From: Streptomyces sp. NRRL F-5727 | Lineage (GTDB): Bacteria; Actinomycetota; Actinomycetes; Streptomycetales; Streptomycetaceae | Direction: 5' to 3' | Length of the DNA stretch: 64,000 bases | NCBI RefSeq assembly: GCF_000719555.1 | Contig: NZ_JOGX01000037.1 | Location: forward strand, 1-64,000 | Shown here: piece by piece, positions 1 to 7,966 of the stretch | Position numbering within the stretch: position 1 is the first letter of the stretch | Layout: every line of letters begins with the position of its first letter | Program-made: the position numbers and the translations under genes | The notes under the pieces: model-generated | The model's database searches: none | What the model was told of the DNA's origin: nothing | What the model saw: the letters and a program-made list of their open reading frames with translations, nothing else

Positions 1-72
1 GCGCCGCCCGAACCCGCCCGCCGCAACCGCCCCCCGCGCCGCCTCCCGCCCCCGCCCCGCCCCGCCCCGCGC
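1..72. other. C-rich intergenic edge
   Basis: The first 72 bases are a low-complexity stretch of CCGCC and CCCGC words before the stop codon of the first gene. I see no gene or hairpin in it. It may be the end of a neighbouring Pro/Arg/Gly-rich reading frame that begins outside the window. Confidence 0.4.
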
Positions 73-942
73 TCAGCGTGCGAGCTCCGCCAGTGCCGCG
101 CGGATGTCGGCGGTCATCCGGTCGGGGTGTGCGAAGACCTCGCGGGCGGTGAAGCGGAGGACCCGGCGGATCTCGGGGCAGGACTGGAGCGCGTTGAAGC
201 GGGCGATGTCACGCTCGTGGGCGCGCCGGGTGCCGTGGTACGCGAAGCCCTCGACCTCCACGGCGAGTCCGGCGTCCCGGAAGAGGAAGTCCGGGTGGAG
301 CGGGCGGCCCGCGGGCGTCCGCAGCGACGGCTGGCACTCGGGGTGGAGGGACGCGTCGGCCATCCTCAGCCGGGCCACCGTCTCCGCGGGCGATCCCGCC
401 GCCGGGTTCGTCAGCGCGAGCCAGGCGCGGGCGCGCGGCGCCCCCGGGCGGCGGACGGACAGCTGGGCGGCCAGCTCCTCGTACCGGACCAGCGGCCCTC
501 TCCGTACGCCCTCCACCATCCGCGCGGAGAGCGCCGAGTCCGCCGCCACCACGGCCTCCTCCCTGCTCGCGGACGCCCGTATCAGGTCCGCGACCGTCCG
601 CGCGGCCGTCGTGACGCGCAGGCCCCGGCGCAGGCAGACGTCCTCCGGCGGCAGCGAGGCCCGCGAACCGGGCGGGACCGGCACCCCCGCCAGAAGCTCG
701 ATCCGGTGCAGCCGGGCCGCTGTGCCGTACCGGCAGACCCGCCGCGGGCCCAGCAGTTGGAGCGCGGTCTCCCGGACCCGCCAGTCCGTCTCCTTGCCCG
801 GCGCCGCCCACGCTCCCCGGCAGATCCGCTGCCAGCCGTCCCGCCGCAGGCGCGCTGCGAGCCGGCCCGGCGGCCAGCCCGCCGCGAGGGCCCGGACGGT
901 GAGGAGCACCCCGCCCCGGGCGAGGATCGACAACTCGTACAT
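73..942 (-). CDS. DUF559-type protein with winged-helix N-terminus
   Basis: This 289-residue protein begins with a winged-helix-like segment (ARGGVLLTVRALAAG, then an Arg-rich wing ending CRGAWAAPG), as in AbiEi-like and DUF559 proteins. It ends with a Vsr/PD-(D/E)XK-like module from about residue 216, where HPDFLF is followed by VEVEG. These supply the acidic residues of a restriction-endonuclease-like fold, but nuclease activity is not proven and no partner methylase or antitoxin is adjacent. The family is common in actinobacteria and of unknown role. I chose ATG 942 because the wing starts right after it. A GTG at 978 would add 12 residues and has a GGGG run too close to it. Confidence 0.65.
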   Translation of the reverse strand: MYELSILARGGVLLTVRALAAGWPPGRLAARLRRDGWQRICRGAWAAPGKETDWRVRETALQLLGPRRVCRYGTAARLHRIELLAGVPVPPGSRASLPPEDVCLRRGLRVTTAARTVADLIRASASREEAVVAADSALSARMVEGVRRGPLVRYEELAAQLSVRRPGAPRARAWLALTNPAAGSPAETVARLRMADASLHPECQPSLRTPAGRPLHPDFLFRDAGLAVEVEGFAYHGTRRAHERDIARFNALQSCPEIRRVLRFTAREVFAHPDRMTADIRAALAELAR

Positions 943-1097
943 ACGCCCAACGATCCACGGATGTACGACACTTCGCACCCCCTGTGGAAAACCCGGCGAA
1001 AGTTGTCCCCAGGAAACCGTAAAAGTGTCGGGACAGGGTTCCGGGGGAGGAGCATTCTGGACGGAAACACCACAACGCCACCGGGGCAGGGCCGCCG

Positions 1098-1487
1098 ATG
1101 CAGCAGCACACCAGACCTCAGACCGACGCTCCTCCGACGACCGGCGAGCAGCTCGTCCACGACCTGCTCGCCCACGTCCCGGCGTTCCGGGCCGCGTACG
1201 AGAGCCATGTCTTCCGGCAGGGCGGGGTCCTGCCGCACGTCTTCTTCTGGGACGTCGTCCAGGGCACCGTCCGCTCCTTCCTGGCGGAGGAGCCGGAGCC
1301 GGACTGGCGCCGCACCCTCGACTTCCTGGAGGAGCAGATCCGGCGCGGCGACACCGCCGTCGACGAGGTGATCGTGACCTCCTTCCTCGGCGACCTCCCG
1401 TCCCCCCACGAACCGGGCCACGCCATCGTCGGCCAGCTCGGCCCGATCATGACCGCCCGCTTCGGCCGCATGAGGCCCCAGGGCTGA
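1098..1487 (+). CDS. DUF7674-like conserved hypothetical protein
   Basis: A soluble acidic protein of 129 residues. It has no signal peptide or membrane segment. The core (LLAHVPAFRAAYESH, LPHVFFWDV, FLEEQIRRGD, EVIVTSFLGDLP) resembles the DUF7674 family, whose function is unknown and whose members often occur as single genes. The gene stands alone between two minus-strand genes. The ATG at 1098 is preceded by GGGGCAGGG, a usable ribosome site. The last residues (ARFGRMRPQG) are variable-looking. I infer no specific function. Confidence 0.6.
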   Translation: MQQHTRPQTDAPPTTGEQLVHDLLAHVPAFRAAYESHVFRQGGVLPHVFFWDVVQGTVRSFLAEEPEPDWRRTLDFLEEQIRRGDTAVDEVIVTSFLGDLPSPHEPGHAIVGQLGPIMTARFGRMRPQG

Positions 1488-1566
1488 CCAGCGCTTCTCT
1501 CGGGCGTTCTTCCCGCTGCTTCCGGTCCTGGAGCAGGGACGCCGTGCTCGCCCTGGCCTCCGCCGG

Positions 1567-2076
1567 CTACGGGGCCTGCTCGCTGCTGGGCTCCGGGCCG
1601 CCCCGACCGGGTGTCGGGCCACCCTGACCGGGCTCCGGGCCGCCCTGACCTGGAGTCGGGCCGCCCTGACCGGGTGTCGGGCCGCCCTGACCGGGTGTCG
1701 GGCCGCCCTGACCGGGTGTCGGGCCGGTCGTCACCGTCACCCGGACGCCCGCCCGCAGCCCCCAGCCCGCCATCGCGCCCGCCTCCGCCTCCAGCACGTG
1801 CCGGGCGCGGAGCCGGAGCGCCCCGAGCCGGCCCGGGCGCATGGTGACCACGGCGAGCACCCGCAGCTCCCGGTCCAGGTGGGCGACGTCGATCGGGAAG
1901 CCCATGCCGAAGGTGTGCACGCTGCTCGCGGGGGTCAGGAGCATCGCCCCGGCGATCCCGTCCCGGCCCAGCAGCCCCCGCCGCCGCGCCCGGTACGAGG
2001 CCGCGATCTCCAGCGGCACCGCCGCGCCCCCCGGCACCGCCAGCGTCCCCGTCCCGTCCTGCCAACTCCGCCCCAT
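1567..2076 (-). CDS. DUF192 family protein with Gly-Pro repeat tail
   Basis: The first ~115 of 169 residues form a DUF192 domain: RARRRGLLGRDGI, then SSVHTFGMGFPIDVAHLD, which is the usual motif pair, and a V-PGRLG segment. The family (COG1430) is small, uncharacterised and often exported. No signal peptide is visible here. The tail is a run of seven-residue repeats of the form TPGQGGP, coded by a 21-bp tandem DNA repeat, so its length probably varies between strains. The gene is divergent from a prepilin peptidase with only 29 bases between the two start codons. A TAAGGT box lies seven bases before the ATG and no ribosome site is present, so the transcript is probably leaderless. Confidence 0.75.
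   Translation of the reverse strand: MGRSWQDGTGTLAVPGGAAVPLEIAASYRARRRGLLGRDGIAGAMLLTPASSVHTFGMGFPIDVAHLDRELRVLAVVTMRPGRLGALRLRARHVLEAEAGAMAGWGLRAGVRVTVTTGPTPGQGGPTPGQGGPTPGQGGPTPGQGGPEPGQGGPTPGRGGPEPSSEQAP
1591..1725. repeat. 21-bp tandem repeat in DUF192 tail
   Basis: About six head-to-tail copies of accgggtgtcgggccgccctg and close variants. The unit is a multiple of three, so copy-number changes keep the reading frame and only lengthen or shorten the Gly-Pro tail of the DUF192 protein. Copies from 1669 to 1710 are identical, which points to recent duplication. Confidence 0.9.
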
Positions 2077-2083
2077 GCGCCCG

Positions 2084-2099
2084 ACCTTAGACCTAGGGT
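2084..2099. promoter_or_regulatory. back-to-back -10 boxes for two leaderless genes
   Basis: On the minus strand TAAGGT (2084-2089) is seven bases before the DUF192 ATG. On the plus strand TAGGGT (2094-2099) is six bases before the prepilin peptidase GTG. Each fits a TANNNT box with transcription starting at the start codon. The two boxes are only four bases apart and face outward, so each -35 region must lie over the other gene's start. This is an inference from spacing; transcript ends were not seen. Confidence 0.5.
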
Positions 2100-2105
2100 C
2101 GGGCC

Positions 2106-2843
2106 GTGTACCCGTCGCTGATCGTTCTCGCCGCCCTGTGGGGCGCCGCCGTCGGGCTGCTCGTGCCGCGGGCCGCGTACCGGCTCTCCGTGGAGCCCGA
2201 GGAGCCGTGGCGGGAGCTGTGCCCCGCGGGGCACCGGCTCGCCGGTCCGGCCCGTGGCTGGCTGGGCGGGCCCGGGCGGGCCGGGTGCGCGACGACGCCC
2301 GCGCCGCTCGCGGTGCCGCTGCTGACCGCGCTGGTCTGCGCGCTGCTCGCCGCCGCCACCGGCGGGCCCCGGCCGGAGCTCGCCGTCTGGCTGCTCGCCG
2401 CGCCCTTCGGCGTCCTGCTGGGCTGTGTCGACGTCCGGGTGCAGCGGCTGCCGGACGGCCTGACCCTGCCGCTCGCGGTCGCCGTGCCGCTGCTGCTCGG
2501 GGCCGCCGAACTCCTCCCGTACGACGCCGGGTCCTGGACCCACACCCTGCTCGGCGCGGCCGCGCTCGGCGGCGGCTATCTCGCGCTGCACCTCATCAAC
2601 CCGCAGGGCCTCGGCTTCGGCGACGTGAAGCTCGCCCTGCCGCTCGGCGCCGCCCTCGGCTGGTACGGCTGGGGCGTGCTCTTCACCGGCGCCTTCCTCG
2701 GCTTCCTGCTGGGCGCGGGATACGGCTTCGGGCGCGTCCTCCTCGGCCGCGCGGGCCGCTCCTCCGCGATCCCCTTCGGCCCCTTCATGCTCTCCGGCGC
2801 TCTCCTCGGGCTCGCCCTCGGCGCCTTCACGGCACTGCCCTGA
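2106..2843 (+). CDS. prepilin peptidase, A24 family
   Basis: A polytopic membrane aspartyl protease of 245 residues that cleaves the leader of type IV/Tad prepilins. The two catalytic aspartates are visible: GCVDVRVQRLPD near residue 102 and the GxGD-type motif GFGDVKLALPLG near residue 175. Both sit at membrane edges among about six hydrophobic segments. The N-terminal half lacks the CxxC..CxxC methyltransferase region of long PilD enzymes, as is usual in actinobacteria. No pilin or Tad genes lie in the window, so its substrates must be coded elsewhere. The GTG start is chosen from the TAGGGT box six bases upstream (likely leaderless). Confidence 0.85.
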   Translation: MYPSLIVLAALWGAAVGLLVPRAAYRLSVEPEEPWRELCPAGHRLAGPARGWLGGPGRAGCATTPAPLAVPLLTALVCALLAAATGGPRPELAVWLLAAPFGVLLGCVDVRVQRLPDGLTLPLAVAVPLLLGAAELLPYDAGSWTHTLLGAAALGGGYLALHLINPQGLGFGDVKLALPLGAALGWYGWGVLFTGAFLGFLLGAGYGFGRVLLGRAGRSSAIPFGPFMLSGALLGLALGAFTALP

Positions 2844-3192
2844 CCCCTGCGGAGGGCGTGGCTCCGCAGCGCCACCGGGTCGTCGCGGAGCGCCACGCCA
2901 CCCGCGTCCACCAGGCCGGTCGTCAATGCCGGGTGTTCCCCCGTCGGAGGGACGGAACTCCGCCGCCACGCCGGGGCGCAAACCCGCCACAGGGGCCCGG
3001 AGCCCTTGGGGCGCTTGGGATCCGGGGAAATCCGGCCGCTTCGTTCGGCGCACGTGGCGCGCGACCCGACTTACGAAGGGTTATGGTGGAACCCCCCCCT
3101 CGGGCCGGTCCGTATCCCCCCCACGGACCGGCCCGTTTTTCTTTCCCCCCGTCGTCCCGGGCCCGGGACGACGGAGGGAGATCGAGGGAGCG
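2844..3192. other. intergenic region with a terminator
   Basis: This 349-base gap separates the prepilin peptidase from the convergent aldo-keto reductase. It has no convincing gene. It carries a TATGGT word (3082-3087), a run of C, and a strong hairpin with a T-tract on the plus strand (3102-3143). Confidence 0.6.
3102..3143 (+). terminator. intrinsic terminator with U-tract
   Basis: GGGCCGGTCCGT (3102-3113) pairs perfectly with ACGGACCGGCCC (3123-3134), followed by GTTTTTCTTT. A U-tract is uncommon in Streptomyces. The orientation is plus, and the nearest plus gene ends 260 bases upstream, so it either ends a long 3' UTR of the prepilin peptidase or a short unannotated RNA. Confidence 0.8.
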
Positions 3193-4230
3193 TCAGCCCC
3201 GGCCGGCCCAGATGTTGGTGCCCTCGGTGTCGACGGCGAAGGAGTCGATCTCCTTCAGCTCCGCGTCCGTGAGCGGCGCGGAGGCCAGCGCCGCCACGTT
3301 CTCCTCCAGCTGCGCGACGCTCGACGCGCCGATCAGGGCCGAGGTCATCCGCGGGTCGCGCAGCACCCACTTCAGCGCCAGCTGGGCCAGCGACTGCCCG
3401 CGCCGCTCGGCGATGTCCGCGAGGCCGCGCAGCCGGCGCAGCACCTCGTCGGAGAGCAGGTTCGGGTCGAGGGACTTGCCCTGGGTGGCGCGGGAGCCCT
3501 CCGGGATGCCCTTCAGGTACTTGCCGGTGAGCAGCCCCTGGGCCAGCGGCACGAAGGAGATGCAGCCCATGCCGGCCGTCTCCAGGGTGTCGAGCAGGCG
3601 GTCGTCCTCGATCCAGCGGTTGATCATCGAGTACGAGGGCTGGTGGATCAGGGCCGGGACACCCATCTCCCTCAGGAGCCGCGCGGCCTCGGCGGTCTGC
3701 TCCGCGTTGTACGAGGAGACGCCGACGTACAGCGCCTTGCCCTGCCGGACCGCGGAGGCGAGCGCCCCCATGGTCTCCTCCAGCGGGGTCTCCGGGTCGA
3801 AGCGGTGCGAGTAGAAGATGTCGACGTAGTCGAGGCCCATCCGGTCCAGGGAGGCGTCGAGCGACGACAGCAGGTACTTGCGGGAGCCCCACTCGCCGTA
3901 CGGGCCGGGGTGCATCTCGTACCCCGCCTTGGTCGAGACGATCAGCTCGTCCCGGTAGGGCGCGAAGTCCTGGGCGAAGATCTTGCCGAAGTTCAGCTCG
4001 GCCGAGCCGGGCGGCGGCCCGTAGTTGTTCGCCAGGTCGAAGTGGGTGACGCCGAGGTCGAAGGCGCGGCGCAGGATCGCCCGCTGCGAGTCGAGCGTGC
4101 GGTCGTCGCCGAAGTTGTGCCAGAGGCCGAGGGAGACGGCGGGGAGCTTGAGCCCGCTGCGGCCCGAGCGGCGGTACTCCATGGAGTCGTAGCGCTCCGC
4201 GGCGGCGCGGTAGAGGGGGGATTCAGTCAC
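3193..4230 (-). CDS. aldo-keto reductase (L-glyceraldehyde 3-phosphate reductase type)
   Basis: An NADPH-dependent aldo-keto reductase of 345 residues, cytosolic. It follows the YghZ/AKR14 pattern: FDLANNYGPP carries the catalytic Asp and Tyr, STKAGY the Lys, and FYSHRFD the His; the cofactor-binding end is visible as LIGASSVAQLEENVAAL. In E. coli this family reduces L-glyceraldehyde 3-phosphate and methylglyoxal; the true substrate here is unknown. I start at GTG 4230 (VTESPLYRAAAERYDSMEYRR). The frame stays open far upstream, but that part is the complement of uppS and not protein-like. The gene is divergent from uppS. Confidence 0.85.
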   Translation of the reverse strand: MTESPLYRAAAERYDSMEYRRSGRSGLKLPAVSLGLWHNFGDDRTLDSQRAILRRAFDLGVTHFDLANNYGPPPGSAELNFGKIFAQDFAPYRDELIVSTKAGYEMHPGPYGEWGSRKYLLSSLDASLDRMGLDYVDIFYSHRFDPETPLEETMGALASAVRQGKALYVGVSSYNAEQTAEAARLLREMGVPALIHQPSYSMINRWIEDDRLLDTLETAGMGCISFVPLAQGLLTGKYLKGIPEGSRATQGKSLDPNLLSDEVLRRLRGLADIAERRGQSLAQLALKWVLRDPRMTSALIGASSVAQLEENVAALASAPLTDAELKEIDSFAVDTEGTNIWAGRG

Positions 4231-4359
4231 ATATCTCTGCTTATCACGGACCTGTGACAGAGCCGTACGGAGTTGTGACGCTCCCGGACTGGGACCCTTC
4301 ATCCGGCCGCAGTAGGGTGGCGGCTTGCGAACCGCCCGCCCATGGAGGGGTAAAGAACA

Positions 4360-5121
4360 GTGAACCTGCGCGACCTGGTGTACGGGCTCTACGCACGCCG
4401 GGTGGAAGGCCGTCTCGACCACGACCAGGTGCCCAAGCACATCGGCGTCATCCTCGACGGCAACCGGCGCTGGGCCAAGGCGTCCGGCGGGACGCCCGAG
4501 CAGGGACACAAGGCCGGCGCGGACAAGATCCAGGAGCTCCTCGGCTGGTGCGCCGAGACGGACGTCGAGGTCGTCACGCTCTGGATGCTCTCCACGGACA
4601 ACCTGAACCGCCCCGAAGAGCAGCTCGTCCCGCTGCTCGGCATCATCGAGAACGCCGTGCGCGCGCTGGCCGCCGACGGCCGCTGGCGGGTGCACCACGT
4701 CGGCACCATGGACCTGCTGCCCGCCAGGACCCAGACGGTCCTCAAGGAGGCCCAGGAGGCCACCCGGACCAACACCGGGATACTGGTCAACGTCGCCGTC
4801 GGCTACGGCGGCCGGCAGGAGATCGCGGACGCGGTCCGCTCGCTCCTCCTCGACCACGCCGAGCGCGGCACCAGCTTCGAGGAGCTGGCCGAGACCGTCT
4901 CCATCGACCTCATCTCGGAGCACCTGTACACGCGCGGGCAGCCCGACCCGGACCTGGTGATCCGCACCAGCGGCGAGCAGCGCCTGTCCGGCTTCATGCT
5001 GTGGCAGAGCGCGCACTCCGAGTACTACTTCTGCGAGGTCCACTGGCCGGCCTTCCGCAAGGTCGACTTCCTGCGGGCGCTGCGCGACTACGCCGCCCGG
5101 CACCGGCGCTACGGCACCTGA
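4360..5121 (+). CDS. uppS: isoprenyl transferase (cis-prenyltransferase)
   Basis: A UPP-synthase-family enzyme of 253 residues that adds isopentenyl units to allylic diphosphates for polyprenyl lipid carriers of cell-wall synthesis. HIGVILDGNRRWAK (about residues 27-40) holds the Asp-Gly-Asn diphosphate/Mg site. VAVGYGGRQEI, PDLVIRTSGEQRLSGFMLWQS and EYYF are the other family motifs. Streptomyces usually has more than one paralogue, and this one resembles the shorter-chain Z-farnesyl type, so its chain length is not certain. GTG 4360 follows GGAGGGG at good spacing. Confidence 0.88.
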   Translation: MNLRDLVYGLYARRVEGRLDHDQVPKHIGVILDGNRRWAKASGGTPEQGHKAGADKIQELLGWCAETDVEVVTLWMLSTDNLNRPEEQLVPLLGIIENAVRALAADGRWRVHHVGTMDLLPARTQTVLKEAQEATRTNTGILVNVAVGYGGRQEIADAVRSLLLDHAERGTSFEELAETVSIDLISEHLYTRGQPDPDLVIRTSGEQRLSGFMLWQSAHSEYYFCEVHWPAFRKVDFLRALRDYAARHRRYGT

Positions 5122-5428
5122 GCCCCGCCCCCCTCCGCGCGGAACGGGGTCCCGGGGGAGTCACCGGACGTTCACGAACGCGCCGTCATATGCCGTGGCA
5201 TGGTGAGGAGCGTTCGAGGGCATAAGCCTGGTGAAGTGAGCGGCACGGAGACCGCCACCCGGGAGGCCCCTTGCACCAGGACGACCGTGCGGGACACGCA
5301 CGGGAGAAGCGGAGGGCCGGTGTTCGGCCCGCGCACGGCGGTCCGATCCCGGTCCCATTCCGCCGCGACAACGGTGATTCCGTCGCACCCCGGCCTTTTT
5401 CGGGTCTTCAGAGGGGGTCTGTCCTTCC
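5122..5428. other. uppS-phoH intergenic region
   Basis: These 307 bases hold no credible gene. GAGGGGG (5411-5417) is the phoH ribosome site. I looked for riboswitch-like conserved blocks and saw none that I can name. Confidence 0.4.
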
Positions 5429-6754
5429 GTGGTGACCAGCACGAAGCGCCGTCTTTCCGACCGGCGCACCTATGTTCTCGACACCAGCGTCCTGCTCGCC
5501 GACCCCAAGGCGATGTCCCGCTTCGAGGAGCACGAGGTCGTGCTCCCCATCGTGGTGGTGACCGAGCTGGAGGCGAAGAGGCACCACCCCGAGCTCGGCT
5601 ACTTCGCCCGTCAGGCGCTGCGCCTGCTGGACGACTTCCGGGTCCGGTACGGCCGCCTGGACGCCCCCCTGCCGATCGGGGACCTCGGCGGCACGCTGCG
5701 GGTCGAGCTCAACCACTCCGACCCCGGTGTCCTGCCGGCCGGTTACCGGCTCGGCGACAACGATTCCCGGATCCTCGCCGTCGCGCGGAACCTCCAGGCG
5801 GAGGGGTACGACGTCACCGTCGTCTCCAAGGACCTGCCGCTGCGCATCAAGGCGTCCTCGGTGGGCCTGCTCGCCGAGGAGTACCGCGCCGAACTCGCCA
5901 TCACGGACGCCAACGGGTGGACCGGGATGTCCGAGCTGAGCCTCTCCGCCGAGCAGATCGACCTCCTCTACGACCAGGAGCGGCTGTACGTGCCGGAGGC
6001 GTCCGAGCTGCCCGTGCACACCGGCCTGGTGCTCCAGTCGGAGCGCGGCAAGGCGCTCGGCCGGGTCGGCGCCGACGGGAACGTGCGGCTCGTCCGCGGT
6101 GACCGGGAGGCGTTCGGGATCCGGGGCCGCAGCGCCGAGCAGCGGATCGCGCTCGACCTGCTCCTCGACCCGGAGGTCGGGATCATCTCGATGGGCGGCC
6201 GGGCCGGCACCGGAAAGTCGGCGCTGGCGCTCTGCGCGGGCCTGGAGGCGGTCCTGGAGCGCCGTCAGCACCAGAAGGTGATGGTCTTCCGTCCGCTGTA
6301 CGCGGTCGGCGGCCAGGACCTCGGCTATCTGCCGGGCAGCGAGTCGGAGAAGATGAGCCCCTGGGCGCAGGCGGTCTTCGACACGCTGTCGTCGGTCGCC
6401 GGGCGCGAGGTGATCGAGGAGGTGCTGTCCCGGGGGATGCTGGAGGTCCTTCCGCTCACCCACATCCGGGGCCGCTCGCTCCACGACGCCTTCGTCATCG
6501 TCGACGAGGCCCAGTCCCTGGAGCGGAACGTGCTGTTGACCGTTCTGTCCCGTATCGGGGCGAATTCGCGGGTGGTCCTCACCCATGACGTGGCCCAGCG
6601 GGACAACCTGCGGGTGGGCCGGTACGACGGAGTCGTCGCCGTGGTCGAGAAGCTGAAGGGGCATCCGCTCTTCGCGCACGTCACGCTGACCCGCTCGGAG
6701 CGGTCCCAGATCGCGGCCCTGGTCACCGAGATGCTGGAGGACGGTCACCTGTAA
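5429..6754 (+). CDS. phoH2: PIN-PhoH fusion (PhoH2) ATPase
   Basis: The protein has 441 residues. The N-terminal PIN domain (about 1-150) starts [12 protein letters not shown] and keeps acidic residues of the nuclease site ([15 protein letters not shown]). The PhoH ATPase domain follows, with Walker [11 protein letters not shown] near residue 260 and Walker B FVIVDEAQ near 355. In mycobacteria PhoH2 proteins are RNA helicases and ribonucleases linked to toxin-antitoxin operons. Here no small antitoxin gene is seen just upstream, so it appears to act alone. GTG 5429 follows GAGGGGG. A strong hairpin follows the gene. Confidence 0.9.
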   Translation: MVTSTKRRLSDRRTYVLDTSVLLADPKAMSRFEEHEVVLPIVVVTELEAKRHHPELGYFARQALRLLDDFRVRYGRLDAPLPIGDLGGTLRVELNHSDPGVLPAGYRLGDNDSRILAVARNLQAEGYDVTVVSKDLPLRIKASSVGLLAEEYRAELAITDANGWTGMSELSLSAEQIDLLYDQERLYVPEASELPVHTGLVLQSERGKALGRVGADGNVRLVRGDREAFGIRGRSAEQRIALDLLLDPEVGIISMGGRAGTGKSALALCAGLEAVLERRQHQKVMVFRPLYAVGGQDLGYLPGSESEKMSPWAQAVFDTLSSVAGREVIEEVLSRGMLEVLPLTHIRGRSLHDAFVIVDEAQSLERNVLLTVLSRIGANSRVVLTHDVAQRDNLRVGRYDGVVAVVEKLKGHPLFAHVTLTRSERSQIAALVTEMLEDGHL

Positions 6755-6790
6755 GCCCGATTCGTACCCTTTCGCTCCCGTACGGGAGTT

Positions 6791-6832
6791 GGCGCCGCCC
6801 GGCGAAGCGCAGGAGCTTAGCCGGGCGGCGCC
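6791..6832 (+). terminator. hairpin after phoH2
   Basis: GGCGCCGCCCGGC (6791-6803) pairs perfectly with GCCGGGCGGCGCC (6820-6832). There is no T-run, which is usual for Streptomyces terminators. Confidence 0.8.
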
Positions 6833-7143
6833 CCCGTGTCCGCAACATCCGTCAAAACACCTGCGCCCAACGAGGTGTGAGCTTTCACACGCAACACGGA
6901 ATTGCCTTGCGGCGTCCGCGTCCGGCAGAGTCTTGCTTCCGTCAGGCCCCGCATACGGCACCCGTGCACCTTCGACCGTTCGAAGAGGCACACGAAGCAC
7001 CGCACAACTCCACAATCGCCGCCGTATGCCGCCCACAGCACCACGGGCCCGTGTCTTCTGTGACCCGGTACGACGAAGACCAGCGCCAGGGGCACGATTT
7101 CGCCCGCGTGGTCACCGTGCGGGCGATGCTGGAAGGAAACCGT
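6833..7143. other. leader region of transglycosylase gene
   Basis: About 310 bases between the phoH2 terminator and the secreted protein gene. Muralytic genes in Streptomyces can carry c-di-AMP riboswitches, so I searched for that element by eye and did not see its conserved G-rich blocks. TTGCCT at about 6903 followed 18 bases later by CAGAGT could be a promoter, but the match is weak. GGAAGG (7131-7136) is the ribosome site. Confidence 0.4.
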
Positions 7144-7866
7144 GTGAGCCGGATCTCGGTCCGGGGATTCGCGGTGGCGTCTGCCACTGCGGTCACCACC
7201 GTCGGCGCCGTCGTCGGAGTTGCCACGGGCAACGCCGCCCAGGCCACCTCGGACGACAACTTCGAGGCCACCGCGGCCGACACCACGCTGCTCGCGGACA
7301 TCCCCGCGGGAACGCAGGCGCAGGTGCAGGTCGCCTCCCTCGCGGAGCAGGCCGACGTCCAGGCCGCCGCCGCGGACGCCACCGCGCGCAAGAGCGCCGA
7401 GGAGGCCGCCCGCCTCAAGGCCGCGGAGGACGCGGAGGCGAAGAAGAAGGCCGCCGACGAGAAGGCCGAGCAGGAGAAGAAGGAGCGCGAGGAGCGGGAG
7501 GCCCGCGAGGAGGCCGAGCGCGCCAGCCGCGAGGCCGTCCGCGACGCGTCGAGCTTCTCCGCCCAGGGCTCGTACTCCATCTCCGAGGTCAAGGCGATCG
7601 CCCGCCAGATGATCCCGGAATCCCAGTTCCAGTGCTTCAGCAACATCGTGGACCACGAGTCCGGCTGGAACTACCGGGCGACCAACCCGTCCTCCGGTGC
7701 CTACGGTCTCGTCCAGGCGCTGCCGGGCAGCAAGATGTCCTCGGCCGGCGCCGACTGGCAGACCAACCCCGCCACCCAGATCAAGTGGGGCCTCAGCTAC
7801 ATGAACGGCCGGTACGGCAGCCCCTGCGGCGCCTGGTCGTTCTGGCAGGCCAACCGCTGGTACTAG
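7144..7866 (+). CDS. secreted lytic transglycosylase-like protein
   Basis: A secreted 240-residue protein. The signal peptide (VSRISVRGFAVASATAV to GNAAQA) is followed by a long, charged, Ala/Glu/Lys-rich coiled coil (about residues 70-140). A C-terminal SLT-like lysozyme fold comes last: catalytic Glu in NIVDHESGWNY, then SGAYGLVQALPGSKM and the typical end CGAWSFWQANRWY. It probably cleaves peptidoglycan outside the membrane, the coil tethering it or setting its reach. GTG 7144 has GGAAGG seven bases upstream. ATG 7126 would add six residues but has no ribosome site. Confidence 0.85.
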   Translation: MSRISVRGFAVASATAVTTVGAVVGVATGNAAQATSDDNFEATAADTTLLADIPAGTQAQVQVASLAEQADVQAAAADATARKSAEEAARLKAAEDAEAKKKAADEKAEQEKKEREEREAREEAERASREAVRDASSFSAQGSYSISEVKAIARQMIPESQFQCFSNIVDHESGWNYRATNPSSGAYGLVQALPGSKMSSAGADWQTNPATQIKWGLSYMNGRYGSPCGAWSFWQANRWY

Positions 7867-7887
7867 ACCGGCGAGCGCTCAACCCCG

Positions 7888-7922
7888 GGAAGCCCCGCAC
7901 CGTCCTACGGTGCGGGGCTTCC
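7888..7922 (+). terminator. hairpin terminator
   Basis: GGAAGCCCCGCACCGT pairs perfectly with ACGGTGCGGGGCTTCC across a three-base loop. It ends the transglycosylase transcript just before the next gene. Confidence 0.85.
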
Positions 7923-7966
7923 TGCGTGTAGGTTGCCAGGGACCGAACGGGGGGAAGAGGGACCAG

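Noticed and set aside
4231..5103. Upstream extension of the aldo-keto reductase frame
   Set aside because: That part is the complement of uppS, which has all cis-prenyltransferase motifs, so it is a shadow.
5122..5428. Small gene between uppS and phoH2
   Set aside because: Open frames exist on both strands but are Arg-rich without ribosome sites or family features.
6833..7143. c-di-AMP (ydaO-type) riboswitch before the transglycosylase gene
   Set aside because: Expected by analogy with other muralytic genes, but the conserved blocks of that riboswitch were not seen by eye. A covariance-model search would decide.
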